From NCBI RefSeq assembly GCF_009729075.1, contig NZ_VTGY01000012.1, positions 186,001 through 250,000 of the forward strand: a stretch of 64,000 nucleotides of DNA, read 5' to 3'. How positions within the stretch are numbered: position 1 is the stretch's first letter; every line of letters begins with the position of its first letter. The notes under the pieces were generated by a model, which worked only from the letters and a program-made list of their open reading frames with translations, did no database searches and was not told where the DNA came from. Below, one piece after another: positions 9,636 through 19,041 of the stretch. The stretch is from Mycolicibacterium sp. CBMA 226. Its GTDB lineage: Bacteria; Actinomycetota; Actinomycetes; Mycobacteriales; Mycobacteriaceae. The translations under genes and the position numbers were made by a program.

Positions 9636-10019
9636 ATGATCGACCACTTCGGTATCAACTGCAGTGACTGGGCCAAGTCCCAGCAGTTCTATGACGCTGT
9701 GCTCGGCGTTCTCGGGTACAGCCGGCAGATGGACTTCGAAGTCGCCATCGGTTACGGCCGTGATGGCAAGCCGGATTTCTGGATCGCCGATGCCAGCGCG
9801 GGGGAGGCCTCGGGTCCGAACCGTGAGGTGCACTTCGCCTTCCAGGCCGCAGACACCGATGCGGTGACCGCGTTCCACGACGCGGCGGTCGAAGTCGGCG
9901 CCGAGTCGTTGCACGCGCCCCGGCTCTGGCCCGAATACCACCCTGGCTACTTCGGCGCGTTCGTCCGCGACCCCGACGGCAACAACGTCGAGGCGGTCTT
10001 CCACGGCGCGGCCGGATAG
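9636..10019 (+). CDS. VOC (glyoxalase-like) family protein
   Basis: A 127-aa vicinal-oxygen-chelate protein. It shows the paired beta-alpha-beta-beta-beta units, from IDHFGINCSDWAKSQQFYD to the closing FVRDPDGNNVEAVFH, where Glu is the usual metal ligand. It starts at ATG 9636; the longer upstream frame crosses the terminator hairpin and is unlikely. It may be a lyase, a dioxygenase or a binding protein; the substrate is not evident. Confidence 0.88.
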   Translation: MIDHFGINCSDWAKSQQFYDAVLGVLGYSRQMDFEVAIGYGRDGKPDFWIADASAGEASGPNREVHFAFQAADTDAVTAFHDAAVEVGAESLHAPRLWPEYHPGYFGAFVRDPDGNNVEAVFHGAAG

Positions 10020-10045
10020 CAGTGAGCTCCGGTAGCGTCGGCGGT

Positions 10046-10579
10046 ATGTCTGACACCGCTGCGGCGCGAGAATTGTTGCGCGACTCGTTCACTCGATTGA
10101 TCGAGCACGTCGACGAGGTCACCGATGGTCTCACCGAAGAGGTGTCCTGCTGGCGCCCGACGCCGGAGGCCAACAGCATCGCGTGGCTGCTGTGGCACAG
10201 TGCGCGGTGTCAGGACATGCAGCTGTGCGACGTCGCGGGCATCGAGCAGGTGTGGACGAGTGAAGGTTGGGAGCAGCGGTTCGCTCTCGATCTGCCGCAC
10301 AGCGATGCGCCTGGCTACGACATCGGGTACGGCCACACTGCCGAGGACGTCGGCAAGGTGCGGCCGCCTGTCGACTTGTTGGTCGGCTACTACCGCGCGG
10401 TGCACAAGGTCACGCTCGAATACATCGCGACGGTGACGCCGGAGGGGCTCGCGCGGGTCGTCGACCGCCGCTGGAATCCGCCGGTCACCGCGAGCGCGCG
10501 ACTGGTCAGCATCGTCGACGACTGCGCGCAGCACCTGGGGCAGGCTGCGTATGTGCGGGGTATCGCCGCCCACAGATGA
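10046..10579 (+). CDS. DinB superfamily protein (possible mycothiol-dependent enzyme)
   Basis: A 177-aa four-helix-bundle protein of the DinB/DUF664 type. The three metal-binding His expected for the fold can be placed at WLLWHSA (His51), in RAVHKV and in CAQHLGQ. Actinobacterial members often use mycothiol as thiol donor. The start at ATG 10046 is supported by a TAGCGT box (10033-10038) 7 nt before it, so the mRNA is probably leaderless. A GTG at 10022 is the alternative. Confidence 0.82.
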   Translation: MSDTAAARELLRDSFTRLIEHVDEVTDGLTEEVSCWRPTPEANSIAWLLWHSARCQDMQLCDVAGIEQVWTSEGWEQRFALDLPHSDAPGYDIGYGHTAEDVGKVRPPVDLLVGYYRAVHKVTLEYIATVTPEGLARVVDRRWNPPVTASARLVSIVDDCAQHLGQAAYVRGIAAHR

Positions 10580-10586
10580 CCGGCCG

Positions 10587-11162
10587 ATGACAACTGAGAA
10601 ATTCGTCCGCTGGTGGCCGCCAGTCGGGCTGGTGACGATGGCCCTGTTGGGTTGGGGCGTCGGCAAGGCCTCCACCCCGGTCGACGATGTCTTCCAGCAG
10701 GCCGGCCGGGCCGCACAACCGTACTCGGGCTGGCTGCTGTTCTTCACCGACCCGCGGGTGCTTACGGCGATGCTGGTGATCGCCGCCGGAATCACGTTGT
10801 GGCACAGGCGCTGGCGCCTGGCGGCCGTCGTCGTGTTGACGCCGCTGCTGGCGGTGTTCATCGAGCGCGGGCTCAAGGAATTGTTCGGCCGGCACAAGGG
10901 TGGGGCCCTGGCCTATCCCAGTGGGCACACCGTTTTGATGGTGACCGCGCTGGGCGTGATCGTCGTGGCGGCCGGGGCGGTGCTGTGGTCGCGCGTGCTG
11001 GCCGGCATCTTCGTGCCGTTGGGCATGCTGGGCCAGGCCTTCACCTACCACTACTTCACGGACACCATCGGCGCGTTGCTGTTCGGGTCCAGCCTGGTGT
11101 GCCTGGCGGCTCGGCTGGTCGCGGTGACCGCCCGGCACGACGCCACCGCCTCATTCACTTGA
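10587..11162 (+). CDS. PAP2 family membrane phosphatase
   Basis: A 191-aa integral membrane protein with five or six hydrophobic segments. The PAP2 signature is present though the first motif is short: KELFGR (Lys97, Arg102), PSGHT (111-115) and His155-x3-Asp159. It probably removes phosphate from a lipid phosphate at the membrane. ATG 10587 lies 7 bp after the DinB gene, so the two are likely cotranscribed. Confidence 0.88.
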   Translation: MTTEKFVRWWPPVGLVTMALLGWGVGKASTPVDDVFQQAGRAAQPYSGWLLFFTDPRVLTAMLVIAAGITLWHRRWRLAAVVVLTPLLAVFIERGLKELFGRHKGGALAYPSGHTVLMVTALGVIVVAAGAVLWSRVLAGIFVPLGMLGQAFTYHYFTDTIGALLFGSSLVCLAARLVAVTARHDATASFT

Positions 11163-11185
11163 GCGTCGTCCGCTCGGGCCGCGAT

Positions 11186-11201
11186 CTTGACACGCGTCAA
11201 G
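11186..11201. promoter_or_regulatory. imperfect 16-bp palindrome upstream of aldehyde dehydrogenase
   Basis: CTTGAC and GTCAAG arms around four bases, between the PAP2 gene and the aldehyde dehydrogenase. A TACCAT box at 11232-11237, 6 nt before ATG 11244, suggests a leaderless promoter. The palindrome may bind a regulator. Confidence 0.4.
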
Positions 11202-11243
11202 CCGGGTGCGACCCATGTCACACCTGGTCGTTACCATGGCCGT

Positions 11244-12761
11244 ATGACCGCTACGTCTGACGTCCGATCGCCCGGTTCCGGCACCATTTACGACCCTGCC
11301 ACCGGTGCCATCGCAGGAACCGTGAGCTGGACGGACCCGGCCGACGTGCCGCGCATCGCCGCCGGACTGCGGGCCGCGCAGCGCGAATGGGAGGCCCGCG
11401 GGCCGCAGGGCCGGGCCAAGGTGTTGGCACGTTTTGCGGTGTGGCTCAACGATCATCGCGACGAGATCGAGGCCCTGCTGGTCCGGGAGACCGGCAAGTC
11501 CCTGGTCGACGCCAAGGCCGAAATCCCGCTGGCGATCCTGATCATTTCGTACGTGGTGAAGACCATGGAGAAGGCACTGGCGCCCGACACACGGCCCGCC
11601 CCCATGCCGATGCTCTCGGTCAAGAAGATCACCGTGCACTACCGGCCGCGTCCCGTGGTCGGCGTCATCGCACCGTGGAACTACCCGGTGGCCAACGCGT
11701 TGATGGACGCCATCGGGGCGCTCGCAGCCGGTTGCGCGGTGTTGCTCAAGCCGTCGGAGCGGACTCCGCTGACCGCCGAGTTGCTGTTGCGTGGCTGGAC
11801 CGACTCTGGTGCGCCCGAGGTGCTGGCCCTGGCACAGGGCGCTCGTGACGTGTCCGAGGCCGTCATCGACAACTCCGACTTCATCCAGTTCACCGGCTCG
11901 ACGGCCACCGGCCGCAAGGTCATGGAACGCGCGGCCCGTCGCCTCACGCCGGTCAGCCTCGAACTCGGCGGCAAGGACCCGATGATCGTGCTCGAGGATG
12001 CCGACATCGAGTTGGCCGCCAACGCGGCGGTCTGGGGCGCGATGTTCAACGCCGGGCAGACGTGCGTGTCCGTCGAGCGCGTCTATGTACTGGAGCCCGC
12101 CTATGACGCGTTCGTCGACGCGGTGGTCAAGGCGGTGCAGAACCTCAAGATGGGCGCGGGCGAGGGCTATCACCTGGGCGCGCAGATCGATGCCGGCCAG
12201 GTGGACATCACCGAACGGCACGTCAACGAGGCCCTGGCGGCCGGCGCCCGGGCGCTGACCGGTGGCAAGCGCCCCGACGGGCCGGGCAGCTTCTATCCGC
12301 CGACGGTGCTCGTGGACGTCGACCATTCGATGGCGTGCATGACCGAGGAGACGTTCGGCCCCACGCTGCCGATCATGAAGGTCGCCACCGTCGGTGACGC
12401 CGTCCGGCTGGCCAACGACAGCCAGTATGGGTTGAGCGCCACCGTGTTCTCGGGCGACGTGCAGCGAGCGAAGGATGTTGCCCTGCAGCTCGACTGCGGC
12501 GCCGTGAACATCAACGACGTGCTGGCGAACCTGATGTGCACCACCGCTCCGATGGGGGGCTGGAAGACCTCGGGCATCGGCGCCCGGTTCGGCGGGGCTG
12601 ACGGCCTGCGCAAGTTCTGTCGCCAGGAGACGGTGGTGGAGCCGCGCACCAGCAAGGGGACCGGCGGCAACTATTACCACAACTCGATGAAGGCCCTGGC
12701 CCGCATGAACAATGTGCTGACCAAGGTGTCGTTGATCCGGTCGAAGCGCACCGCCAAGTAG
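11244..12761 (+). CDS. aldehyde dehydrogenase (succinate-semialdehyde dehydrogenase-like)
   Basis: A 505-aa NAD(P)-dependent aldehyde dehydrogenase. The catalytic residues are all present: PWNYP (Asn146), Lys169, Glu240 in LELGGK and Cys274 in NAGQTC. It resembles GabD2-type enzymes in length and motifs, but the substrate cannot be assigned from sequence alone. ATG 11244 is favoured by the TACCAT box; the frame upstream has no support. It stands alone between PAP2 and ppk2. Confidence 0.9.
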   Translation: MTATSDVRSPGSGTIYDPATGAIAGTVSWTDPADVPRIAAGLRAAQREWEARGPQGRAKVLARFAVWLNDHRDEIEALLVRETGKSLVDAKAEIPLAILIISYVVKTMEKALAPDTRPAPMPMLSVKKITVHYRPRPVVGVIAPWNYPVANALMDAIGALAAGCAVLLKPSERTPLTAELLLRGWTDSGAPEVLALAQGARDVSEAVIDNSDFIQFTGSTATGRKVMERAARRLTPVSLELGGKDPMIVLEDADIELAANAAVWGAMFNAGQTCVSVERVYVLEPAYDAFVDAVVKAVQNLKMGAGEGYHLGAQIDAGQVDITERHVNEALAAGARALTGGKRPDGPGSFYPPTVLVDVDHSMACMTEETFGPTLPIMKVATVGDAVRLANDSQYGLSATVFSGDVQRAKDVALQLDCGAVNINDVLANLMCTTAPMGGWKTSGIGARFGGADGLRKFCRQETVVEPRTSKGTGGNYYHNSMKALARMNNVLTKVSLIRSKRTAK

Positions 12762-12819
12762 CACCTGTTGTTTACCGGGGCGTCACCGGCAGGTTCGGCC
12801 TGCCAGCTACTTTCGGCCG

Positions 12820-13686
12820 GTGACCCTCGACGCTTCTGCTGCTGAGACCTACACCGTCCGCGACGATGACGACGACGACCCCGAACTGGTGCTCCTGCCC
12901 AGCGGGGAAGTGGTCGACACCTGGCGCGAGGGCTACCCGTACGACGAGCGGATGAGCCGGCACGACTACGAGGAGCAGAAGCGCCTCCTGCAGATCGAGC
13001 TGCTGAAGCTCCAGAAGTGGAGCCAGGCCAACGGGCTGCGGCACGTCATCGTCTTCGAGGGCCGCGACGCTGCCGGCAAGGGCGGCACCATCAAGCGGTT
13101 CATGGAGCACCTCAACCCGCGCGGCGCCCGTGTCGTCGCGCTGGAGAAGCCGACCGAGAAGGAACGTACCCAGTGGTACTTCCAGCGGTACGTCACGCAC
13201 CTGCCGGCTGCCGGCGAGATCGTGCTGTTCGACCGCTCCTGGTACAACCGGGCCGGTGTGGAGCGCGTGATGGGTTACTGCACACCCAAGCAGCACGCCG
13301 AATTCGTCCGTCAGGCACCGCTTTTCGAGCAGATGCTGACCAACGACGGCATCAGCCTCACCAAACTGTGGTTCTCGGTAACCCAGGCTGAGCAGCGCAC
13401 CCGCTTCACCATCCGCCAGGTCGACCCGGTGCGGCAGTGGAAGCTCTCGCCGACGGATCTGGCCTCGCTTGACAAGTGGGACGCCTACACCGCGGCCAAG
13501 GAAGAGATGTTCGCCTGGACCGACACCGAGGTGGCGCCGTGGACTGTGGTGAAAAGCAACGACAAGAAGCGTGCCCGGATCAACGCCATGCGGCATGTTC
13601 TCGGTAAGTTCGATTACGACAACAAGGACCATGAGGTGGTCGGGCACGCCGACCCGCTGATCGTGGGACGGGCGCTGTCCGACTGA
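12820..13686 (+). CDS. ppk2: polyphosphate kinase 2
   Basis: A 288-aa PPK2-family enzyme, which transfers phosphate between polyphosphate and nucleotides (mainly GDP/ADP). The Walker A-like loop is GRDAAGKGG (81-89) and the Walker B region is EIVLFDRSWYNR (Asp138), followed by the PVRQWKLSPTD segment. The N-terminus has an acidic run of six Asp. It starts with GTG. A second, more distant PPK2-like gene lies at 34504-35364. Confidence 0.93.
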   Translation: MTLDASAAETYTVRDDDDDDPELVLLPSGEVVDTWREGYPYDERMSRHDYEEQKRLLQIELLKLQKWSQANGLRHVIVFEGRDAAGKGGTIKRFMEHLNPRGARVVALEKPTEKERTQWYFQRYVTHLPAAGEIVLFDRSWYNRAGVERVMGYCTPKQHAEFVRQAPLFEQMLTNDGISLTKLWFSVTQAEQRTRFTIRQVDPVRQWKLSPTDLASLDKWDAYTAAKEEMFAWTDTEVAPWTVVKSNDKKRARINAMRHVLGKFDYDNKDHEVVGHADPLIVGRALSD

Positions 13687-13713
13687 GCGGCGCCCACCAG
13701 CGTAGGAGGGCGC

Positions 13714-14595
13714 TTGCGATTCGTCGCGACACTGCTGTTGTGGCTGGTCACCACCGTCGCTGTGGCGGTGGCTGTGCCGGTCTGCTGGGCGCAGCACACG
13801 CTTGTCGACCGGGGTGGCTATGTCGCCCTGGCGACCACCGCCGCCAAGAACCATGAGCTGCAGAAGGCCACGGCCAGCGAGCTCGGCATCCAGATCAACA
13901 AGCTGGCCACCAGCGCGGGCTACGACCTGAGCACCAGCACCATGTCGAGTGCCGCCGGCCTCTACACCTCGAGCTCGGTGTTCCCGAGCCAGTTCGGCAC
14001 CGCCAACGGCTACGCGCACGACTGGCTGTTCACCGACACCATGGCGCACTCGGACGCCTCCGGCCGCTGGGTCATCGACCTGTCACCGATGCTGTCGGAC
14101 CAGACGTTCAAGGTGACCCTGTCGGCGCTGGGGATTCACGTGCCGTCGAAAATCGAAGTACCTATCACCGATTCGGCCCAATCCCTGCGGCCGGGGCAGT
14201 TCCGTGCGGCCACGACGTGGGGACCATGGGCGCGCATCGGCATCTGCATCCTGACAGGCGTGTTCGCTCTGCTGACGCTCGCGGTATCCCGGTCCCGCGG
14301 AAAGACCGTTGCCGCCCTGGGTATTTCGACCATGATCGTAGGCGCCGCCGGCTGGGCAGGCATCGAGGCCGGACGCCGCTACATCAACGACGGGCTGAAC
14401 CGGACCACCGGCAACGTCCGGCAGGTGGCCGACATCATGGTCGATACGGCCATCGCCAACGCCCACCAGTGGCTCAACATCACCCTAGCAATCGGTGGCG
14501 GACTGGTGGTGCTGGGCGTGCTCGTCACGCTGCTGGGCAACCTCGGACGCCGGGTGGTCCGCAAGCCCAAGCCCGCGGCAGCTCCCGCCGCCTGA
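13714..14595 (+). CDS. conserved mycobacterial membrane protein
   Basis: A 293-aa protein with a TTG start behind a strong AGGAGGG site. It has an N-terminal hydrophobic segment (about 4-26), a large extracytoplasmic domain (about 27-175) and three membrane spans near 180-200, 205-228 and 255-278, ending in a basic Pro/Ala-rich tail. It begins 27 bp after ppk2 and may be cotranscribed. I do not recognise a functional family. Confidence 0.8.
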   Translation: MRFVATLLLWLVTTVAVAVAVPVCWAQHTLVDRGGYVALATTAAKNHELQKATASELGIQINKLATSAGYDLSTSTMSSAAGLYTSSSVFPSQFGTANGYAHDWLFTDTMAHSDASGRWVIDLSPMLSDQTFKVTLSALGIHVPSKIEVPITDSAQSLRPGQFRAATTWGPWARIGICILTGVFALLTLAVSRSRGKTVAALGISTMIVGAAGWAGIEAGRRYINDGLNRTTGNVRQVADIMVDTAIANAHQWLNITLAIGGGLVVLGVLVTLLGNLGRRVVRKPKPAAAPAA

Positions 14596-14597
14596 CA

Positions 14598-14650
14598 GTG
14601 ATTTGTGCACGAAAATCCGCGGTCGGCGCGGAAAATCGTGCACAAATCAC
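14598..14650. repeat. dispersed palindromic element, copy 1 (GATTTGTGCACGA family)
   Basis: Inverted arms 14598-14621 and 14627-14650 share GTGATTTGTGCACGA at the outside and CCGCG at the inside. A close copy lies at 40257-40305. It sits between two convergent genes and covers the stop codon of the prolyl oligopeptidase gene, so it may serve as a bidirectional terminator. Confidence 0.85.
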
Positions 14651-16674
14651 GAGCCGACGGTCCGTTCCAGGAACGAGTACACCAGCGCGGCTTTGAACGC
14701 GGCCTGCGAATTGTCCGCGGCCCCGCCGTGGCCGCCCTCGATGTTCTCGTAGTAACTGACGCGGTGGCCGGCGGCCTCGAGGGCGGCCGTCATCTTCCGT
14801 GCGTGGCCGGGATGTACGCGATCATCGCGCGTCGAGGTGGTCATCAGTAGCGCCGGGTACTTCCGGTCGGCCGAAATGTTCTGGTACGGCGAGTACTTCG
14901 AGATGAACTCCCAGTCGTCGGGATTGTCCGGGTCGCCGTATTCGGCCACCCAGGAGGCGCCGGCGAGCAGCAGGTGGTACCGCTTCATGTCGAGCAGCGG
15001 CACACTGCACACCAGCGCGCCGAACAACTCCGGGTACCGGGTGAGCATGACGCCCATCAGCAGTCCGCCATTGCTGCCGCCCTCGGCGGCCAGCTGCTCG
15101 ACGGTGGTGATGCCGCGGCGCACCAGATCGGCTGCCACAGCGGCGAAGTCCTCGTAGACCAGGTGGCGGCCCTCGCGCATGGCCTGGGTGTGCCAGCGCG
15201 GACCGTACTCACCGCCACCGCGGATGTTGGCCTCCACGTAAGTGCCGCCCTGCGTCAGCCACAACCGGCCGAGCACGCCGGCATAGCCGGGCAGCATCGA
15301 CGACTCGAAGCCGCCGTACCCGCTCAGCAGCGTCTTCCGCGGTTCGGTGACACCGGCTTGTCCCACAACGAAATACGGGATGCGGGTGCCGTCGGCGGAT
15401 GTGGCGAAATGCTGCGACACCTCGACCTCGGAGGCGTCGAAGAATCCCGGTGCGCGCTTGATCTCGGTGACCGCGCCGCCGGCGTGCCCCCACAGCAGGC
15501 GCGGCGGGCTGTCGAATCCACTTGAGTCCAAGAAGATTTCGTCGCCGTACTCGTCGACGTCGACGATCACCGTCGTGGCGTGCTTCGGCACCCCCGGAAT
15601 GTCCGCGCGCTCCCAGGTCCCGGGGGTGACGAGCTCGATATGGCCGATGACGTCGACCAGCGTCTGCAGCAGCAGCCGGTCGCGGGTCCAGGCGAAGTTC
15701 TGCATGCTGCTGTGCTCGTCCGGTTCGAAAACCACACTCAGATCACGGCTTCCGGCGAGGTAGTCGTCATACCGGGTCGCCAGCAGCGTCCCCGCGGCGT
15801 ACGTCGTTTCACCGACGGTCCACTCAACTCGGGGCCGGATCAGCAACCACTCGCGGTGGATGGAGATCGCGGCATCGGTGGGTACGTCGATGCGGATCAA
15901 CTCGTCGCCGCGGACTTCGTAGCGTTCGCGGTTGAAGAAGTCGGTGGACTGCGAGACCAGCAACCGCTCGAAACCCGGTGTGCTGTCGTAGCCGGCGCCG
16001 ACGCTGACGTCGGATGCCGCACCCTCGAAGATCGTGACGGCCTCGGACAGTGGCTGTCCACGGTGCCACCGCTTGACGATCCGCGGGTATCCCGACTCGG
16101 TCATGGCGCCGGGCCCGAAATCGGTGCCCACCAACACCGTGTCGGGCGATTCCCAGGAGACGCTGGACTTGGCTTCCGGCAGGTTGAATCCGTCTTCGAC
16201 GAACTGCCTTGTCTCCATGTCGAACTCACGCACGACGGTCGCGTCGGCCCCACCGCGCGACAGTGCGATGAGGGCCAGGTTCAGCCCCGGCTCGATGACG
16301 TCGGCGCCGGCCCAGACCCAGTTGTCGTCCTCGTCGGCCGCGAGCTTGTCCAGGTCGATCAGGACGTCCCACTCGGGGGCGTCGGTGCGGTAGCTGTCCA
16401 GCGTGGTGCGCCGCCACAGCCCGCGGGGGTTCTCCGCGTCGCGCCAGTAGTTGTAGAGGAACTCACCGCGCCGCCGGACGTACGGGATGCGGGCGTCGGT
16501 GTCCATCACCTCGAGGGCGTCGGCGCGCATCTGCTCGAAGCGCTCGCCGCCGAACTCGGCGATCGTCGGCTCGTTGTGCGCACGCACCCAATTCAGCGCG
16601 TCGTCGCCGGTGACGTCCTCGAGCCACAGGTAGGGATCAGCAGCATCGGTCGGGGCGAGAGATTCAGAACTCAC
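14647..16674 (-). CDS. prolyl oligopeptidase family serine peptidase (S9)
   Basis: A 675-aa S9 peptidase: an N-terminal beta-propeller followed by an alpha/beta-hydrolase domain. The nucleophile motif is GGSNGG; the acid is probably in STRDDRVHP and the His in EGGHGG. It cleaves short peptides after Pro or related residues. The GTG at 16674 is supported by a TAAGAAT box on the minus strand 6 nt upstream (leaderless). It matches the place of Rv0457c in M. tuberculosis as I remember it. Its 3' end overlaps a palindromic repeat. Confidence 0.92.
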   Translation of the reverse strand: MSSESLAPTDAADPYLWLEDVTGDDALNWVRAHNEPTIAEFGGERFEQMRADALEVMDTDARIPYVRRRGEFLYNYWRDAENPRGLWRRTTLDSYRTDAPEWDVLIDLDKLAADEDDNWVWAGADVIEPGLNLALIALSRGGADATVVREFDMETRQFVEDGFNLPEAKSSVSWESPDTVLVGTDFGPGAMTESGYPRIVKRWHRGQPLSEAVTIFEGAASDVSVGAGYDSTPGFERLLVSQSTDFFNRERYEVRGDELIRIDVPTDAAISIHREWLLIRPRVEWTVGETTYAAGTLLATRYDDYLAGSRDLSVVFEPDEHSSMQNFAWTRDRLLLQTLVDVIGHIELVTPGTWERADIPGVPKHATTVIVDVDEYGDEIFLDSSGFDSPPRLLWGHAGGAVTEIKRAPGFFDASEVEVSQHFATSADGTRIPYFVVGQAGVTEPRKTLLSGYGGFESSMLPGYAGVLGRLWLTQGGTYVEANIRGGGEYGPRWHTQAMREGRHLVYEDFAAVAADLVRRGITTVEQLAAEGGSNGGLLMGVMLTRYPELFGALVCSVPLLDMKRYHLLLAGASWVAEYGDPDNPDDWEFISKYSPYQNISADRKYPALLMTTSTRDDRVHPGHARKMTAALEAAGHRVSYYENIEGGHGGAADNSQAAFKAALVYSFLERTVGS

Positions 16675-16678
16675 GCGG

Positions 16679-16704
16679 TCATTCTTACTCCCCGGCGTAG
16701 GGTG
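16679..16704. promoter_or_regulatory. divergent leaderless promoters
   Basis: Only 35 bp separate the two start codons. On the plus strand TAGGGT (16698-16703) lies 6 nt before ATG 16710; on the minus strand a TAAGAAT box lies 6 nt before GTG 16674. Both genes are probably transcribed without a 5' leader. Confidence 0.6.
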
Positions 16705-16709
16705 GCCGT

Positions 16710-17198
16710 ATGCCATCTCGGGCACTGATCACGGCTGAGGCCGCCGAACTGCTGCGCACGCTGCAGAACCAGCACGGCCCCTTGATGTTTCACCAGTCCG
16801 GCGGGTGCTGCGACGGGTCGTCGCCGATGTGTTACCCGGACGGTGACTTCATCGTCGGGGACCGGGACGTCCTGTTGGCGGTGCTGGACGTCGGGGCCGA
16901 CGGCGTCCCGGTGTGGATCTCCGGGCCACAGTTCGAGGCCTGGCAGCACACGCAACTGATCATCGACGTGGTGGTGGGCCGGGGCAGCGGGTTCAGCCTG
17001 GAGGCGCCCGAGGGCAAGCGCTTCCTGTCGCGGGGACGGGTGTTCACCGAGGAGGAGAACGCCGAACTGGGCGTGCAGCCACCCATCACCGGCGCACAAT
17101 ACGCGCAGGGCGCCAGACCCGAGCGGGACGGCACGTTGATCGTCGACCACGTCGAAGAGGCGTGCCCGGTGCCGGCTGCGCGTCAGGGTTTGACGTAG
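16710..17198 (+). CDS. DUF779 family protein
   Basis: A 162-aa DUF779 protein with the family's Cys-rich motif [15 protein letters not shown] near residue 28. Such genes usually sit next to an acetaldehyde-type aldehyde dehydrogenase and are thought to assist it. Here no aldehyde dehydrogenase is adjacent; the only one in the window is 4 kb upstream. It ends in a 16-bp tail overlap with the convergent methyltransferase gene. Confidence 0.88.
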   Translation: MPSRALITAEAAELLRTLQNQHGPLMFHQSGGCCDGSSPMCYPDGDFIVGDRDVLLAVLDVGADGVPVWISGPQFEAWQHTQLIIDVVVGRGSGFSLEAPEGKRFLSRGRVFTEEENAELGVQPPITGAQYAQGARPERDGTLIVDHVEEACPVPAARQGLT

Positions 17199-18067
17199 GT
17201 CACCAGATTGACGTCGAGCATCTCGTCGCTGAAATAGTGCTGGCACCCGCGCAGGTACCGCATGTAGCGCTGGTAGATCTCCTCGGAGGTGATGGCGAGG
17301 GCCTGCTCGCGGTGCGTCTCCAAGGTGTCGGCCCAGAGGCCGAGCGTCTGGATGTAGTGCGGCCGCAGTGACAGGCACTCCGGCACCTCGAAGCCGGCCT
17401 TCTTCCCACGCTCGATCATCATGTCGGCGGTCGGGATCCGTCCGCCCGGGAAGATCTCGGTGACCATGAACTTGATGAACCGCGCGGTCTCGAACGTCAG
17501 CGCCTTGCCGCGGCGGTTCAGATCGTAGGGGTGGTATCCGGTGCTGCTCTGGATCACCATGCGGCCAGCGGCCGGCAGGATCGAGAAGCAGTTGGCGAAG
17601 AAGTCGTCGTAGCGGTCGAAGCCGAAGTGCTCGAATGCTTCGATGGAGACGATGCGGTCCACGGGCCGGTGGAATTGCTCCCAGCCGTGGAGTTGCAGCT
17701 CCCGGGTACGCGGGGGATCGACGCCGTCCAGTAGGCGCTTGGTGTACGCGAACTGATTCTTCGACAACGTCAGGCCGATGACGTTGACGTCGTACTTCTC
17801 GACGGCGCGACGCATGGTCGCACCCCAGCCGCAACCGATGTCCAGCAGCGTCATCCCCGGCTGCAGGTCGAGCTTGTCGAGGTTGAGATCGATCTTCGCG
17901 ATCTGGGCATCTTCGAGGCTGAGGCCGGGCGGCTCGAAGTAGGCGCAGCTGTAGGTGCGGCTGGGGTCCTGGAACAAGGCGAAGAAGTCGTCGGAGATGT
18001 CGTAGTGGGCCTGGATGTCGTCGAAATGCGGCTTCAATTGTGTTGCCGCGGAGTCTTTTTCGTTCAT
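17183..18067 (-). CDS. cyclopropane/methoxy mycolic acid synthase-type methyltransferase
   Basis: A 294-aa SAM-dependent methyltransferase of the CmaA/MmaA/PcaA group. The SAM loop is [10 protein letters not shown] (74-83), followed by the family motif AFEHFG. Members add cyclopropane, methyl or hydroxy groups to meromycolate chains on a carrier protein. ATG 18067 lies 5 bp after the preceding gene's stop, so the two form one unit. The exact modification cannot be told from sequence. Confidence 0.9.
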   Translation of the reverse strand: MNEKDSAATQLKPHFDDIQAHYDISDDFFALFQDPSRTYSCAYFEPPGLSLEDAQIAKIDLNLDKLDLQPGMTLLDIGCGWGATMRRAVEKYDVNVIGLTLSKNQFAYTKRLLDGVDPPRTRELQLHGWEQFHRPVDRIVSIEAFEHFGFDRYDDFFANCFSILPAAGRMVIQSSTGYHPYDLNRRGKALTFETARFIKFMVTEIFPGGRIPTADMMIERGKKAGFEVPECLSLRPHYIQTLGLWADTLETHREQALAITSEEIYQRYMRYLRGCQHYFSDEMLDVNLVTYVKP

Positions 18068-18072
18068 GACGA

Positions 18073-18936
18073 CTACTTCTCCAAGGTGAACTGAACGACG
18101 TCGGCCTGCTTGTTGCGGAACAATTCCGCACACCCGGTCAGGTACTTTTGGTAGCGGTCGTAAACCTCCTGAGACTGGATTTTGATGGCCTCGTCGCGGT
18201 GGTCCGCCAAGTTCTGCGCCCAGATGTCGAGGGTTGTGGCGTAGTGCGGCTGCAGTGAGTGCTTCCGGGTGACGGTGTATCCGGCGTCGGTCGCGAGTTC
18301 TTCCACCACGGGGATGATCGGCAGCCGGCCGCCGGGGAAGATGTCGGTCATCAGGAACTTCACGAAACGGGCGAATTCGAAGGTGAGCGGTATCCCGAGA
18401 TCTTTGGCATCCCGGAAGTCGAAACCACAGATGGTGTGCAGCAGCATGACGCCGTCGGGCGGCATGGCCTCGTACGTCCGCCGGAAGAACTCCGGATAGC
18501 GGTCCGGGCCGAAGTGCTCGAAGGCGCCGATCGACACGATGCGGTCGACCGGCTCGTTGAACTGTTCCCAGCCCTGCAGCCGGACCTCACGGCTGCGGGC
18601 CGTGTCCATCCGGTCGAAGGCGCGCTGGACATGCGCGGCCTGGTTCCTCGACAGCGTCAGGCCGACCACGTCGACGTCGTACCGTTCGACGGCACGCAGC
18701 ATCGTCGAACCCCATCCGCAGCCGATGTCCAGCAACTTCATGCCCGGGAGAAGGCCGAGCTTGCTGAGGGCCAGATCGATCTTCGCCAGCTGTGCTTCCT
18801 GCAGCGTCATGTCGTCGCGTACGAAATACGCGCAGCTGTAGGTCTGGGTCGGATCGAGGAACAGCCGGAAGAACTCGTCGGACAGGTCGTAGTGCGCTTG
18901 CACATCGCTGAAGTGCGGCATCAAGGAATTGGACAT
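18073..18936 (-). CDS. cyclopropane mycolic acid synthase-type methyltransferase
   Basis: A 287-aa paralog of the next gene and of UmaA at 32592. It has [10 protein letters not shown] (68-77) and the intact GAFEHFG motif. It is the first gene of a two-gene operon that ends at 17183 and diverges from lpdC. The predicted role is modification of double bonds in mycolic acid precursors. The two neighbours probably arose by duplication. Confidence 0.9.
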   Translation of the reverse strand: MSNSLMPHFSDVQAHYDLSDEFFRLFLDPTQTYSCAYFVRDDMTLQEAQLAKIDLALSKLGLLPGMKLLDIGCGWGSTMLRAVERYDVDVVGLTLSRNQAAHVQRAFDRMDTARSREVRLQGWEQFNEPVDRIVSIGAFEHFGPDRYPEFFRRTYEAMPPDGVMLLHTICGFDFRDAKDLGIPLTFEFARFVKFLMTDIFPGGRLPIIPVVEELATDAGYTVTRKHSLQPHYATTLDIWAQNLADHRDEAIKIQSQEVYDRYQKYLTGCAELFRNKQADVVQFTLEK

Positions 18937-19029
18937 GGGGCATCGACCCTTTCTGACGATAGGTCCCTGCCTGATACCCCGTTTCGCAAAGTTGAATCGG
19001 TCTGCCGACCCGCCACGTCGACTCGCCTA

Positions 19030-19035
19030 TAAGGT
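19030..19035 (+). promoter_or_regulatory. lpdC -10 box, leaderless
   Basis: TAAGGT within TATAAGGT lies 6 nt before the GTG at 19042, as in mycobacterial leaderless promoters. Confidence 0.6.
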
Positions 19036-19041
19036 GTGCAT

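Noticed and set aside
11151..12764. A 537-codon frame opposite the aldehyde dehydrogenase
   Set aside because: Antisense shadow; the aldehyde dehydrogenase on the other strand has all catalytic motifs.
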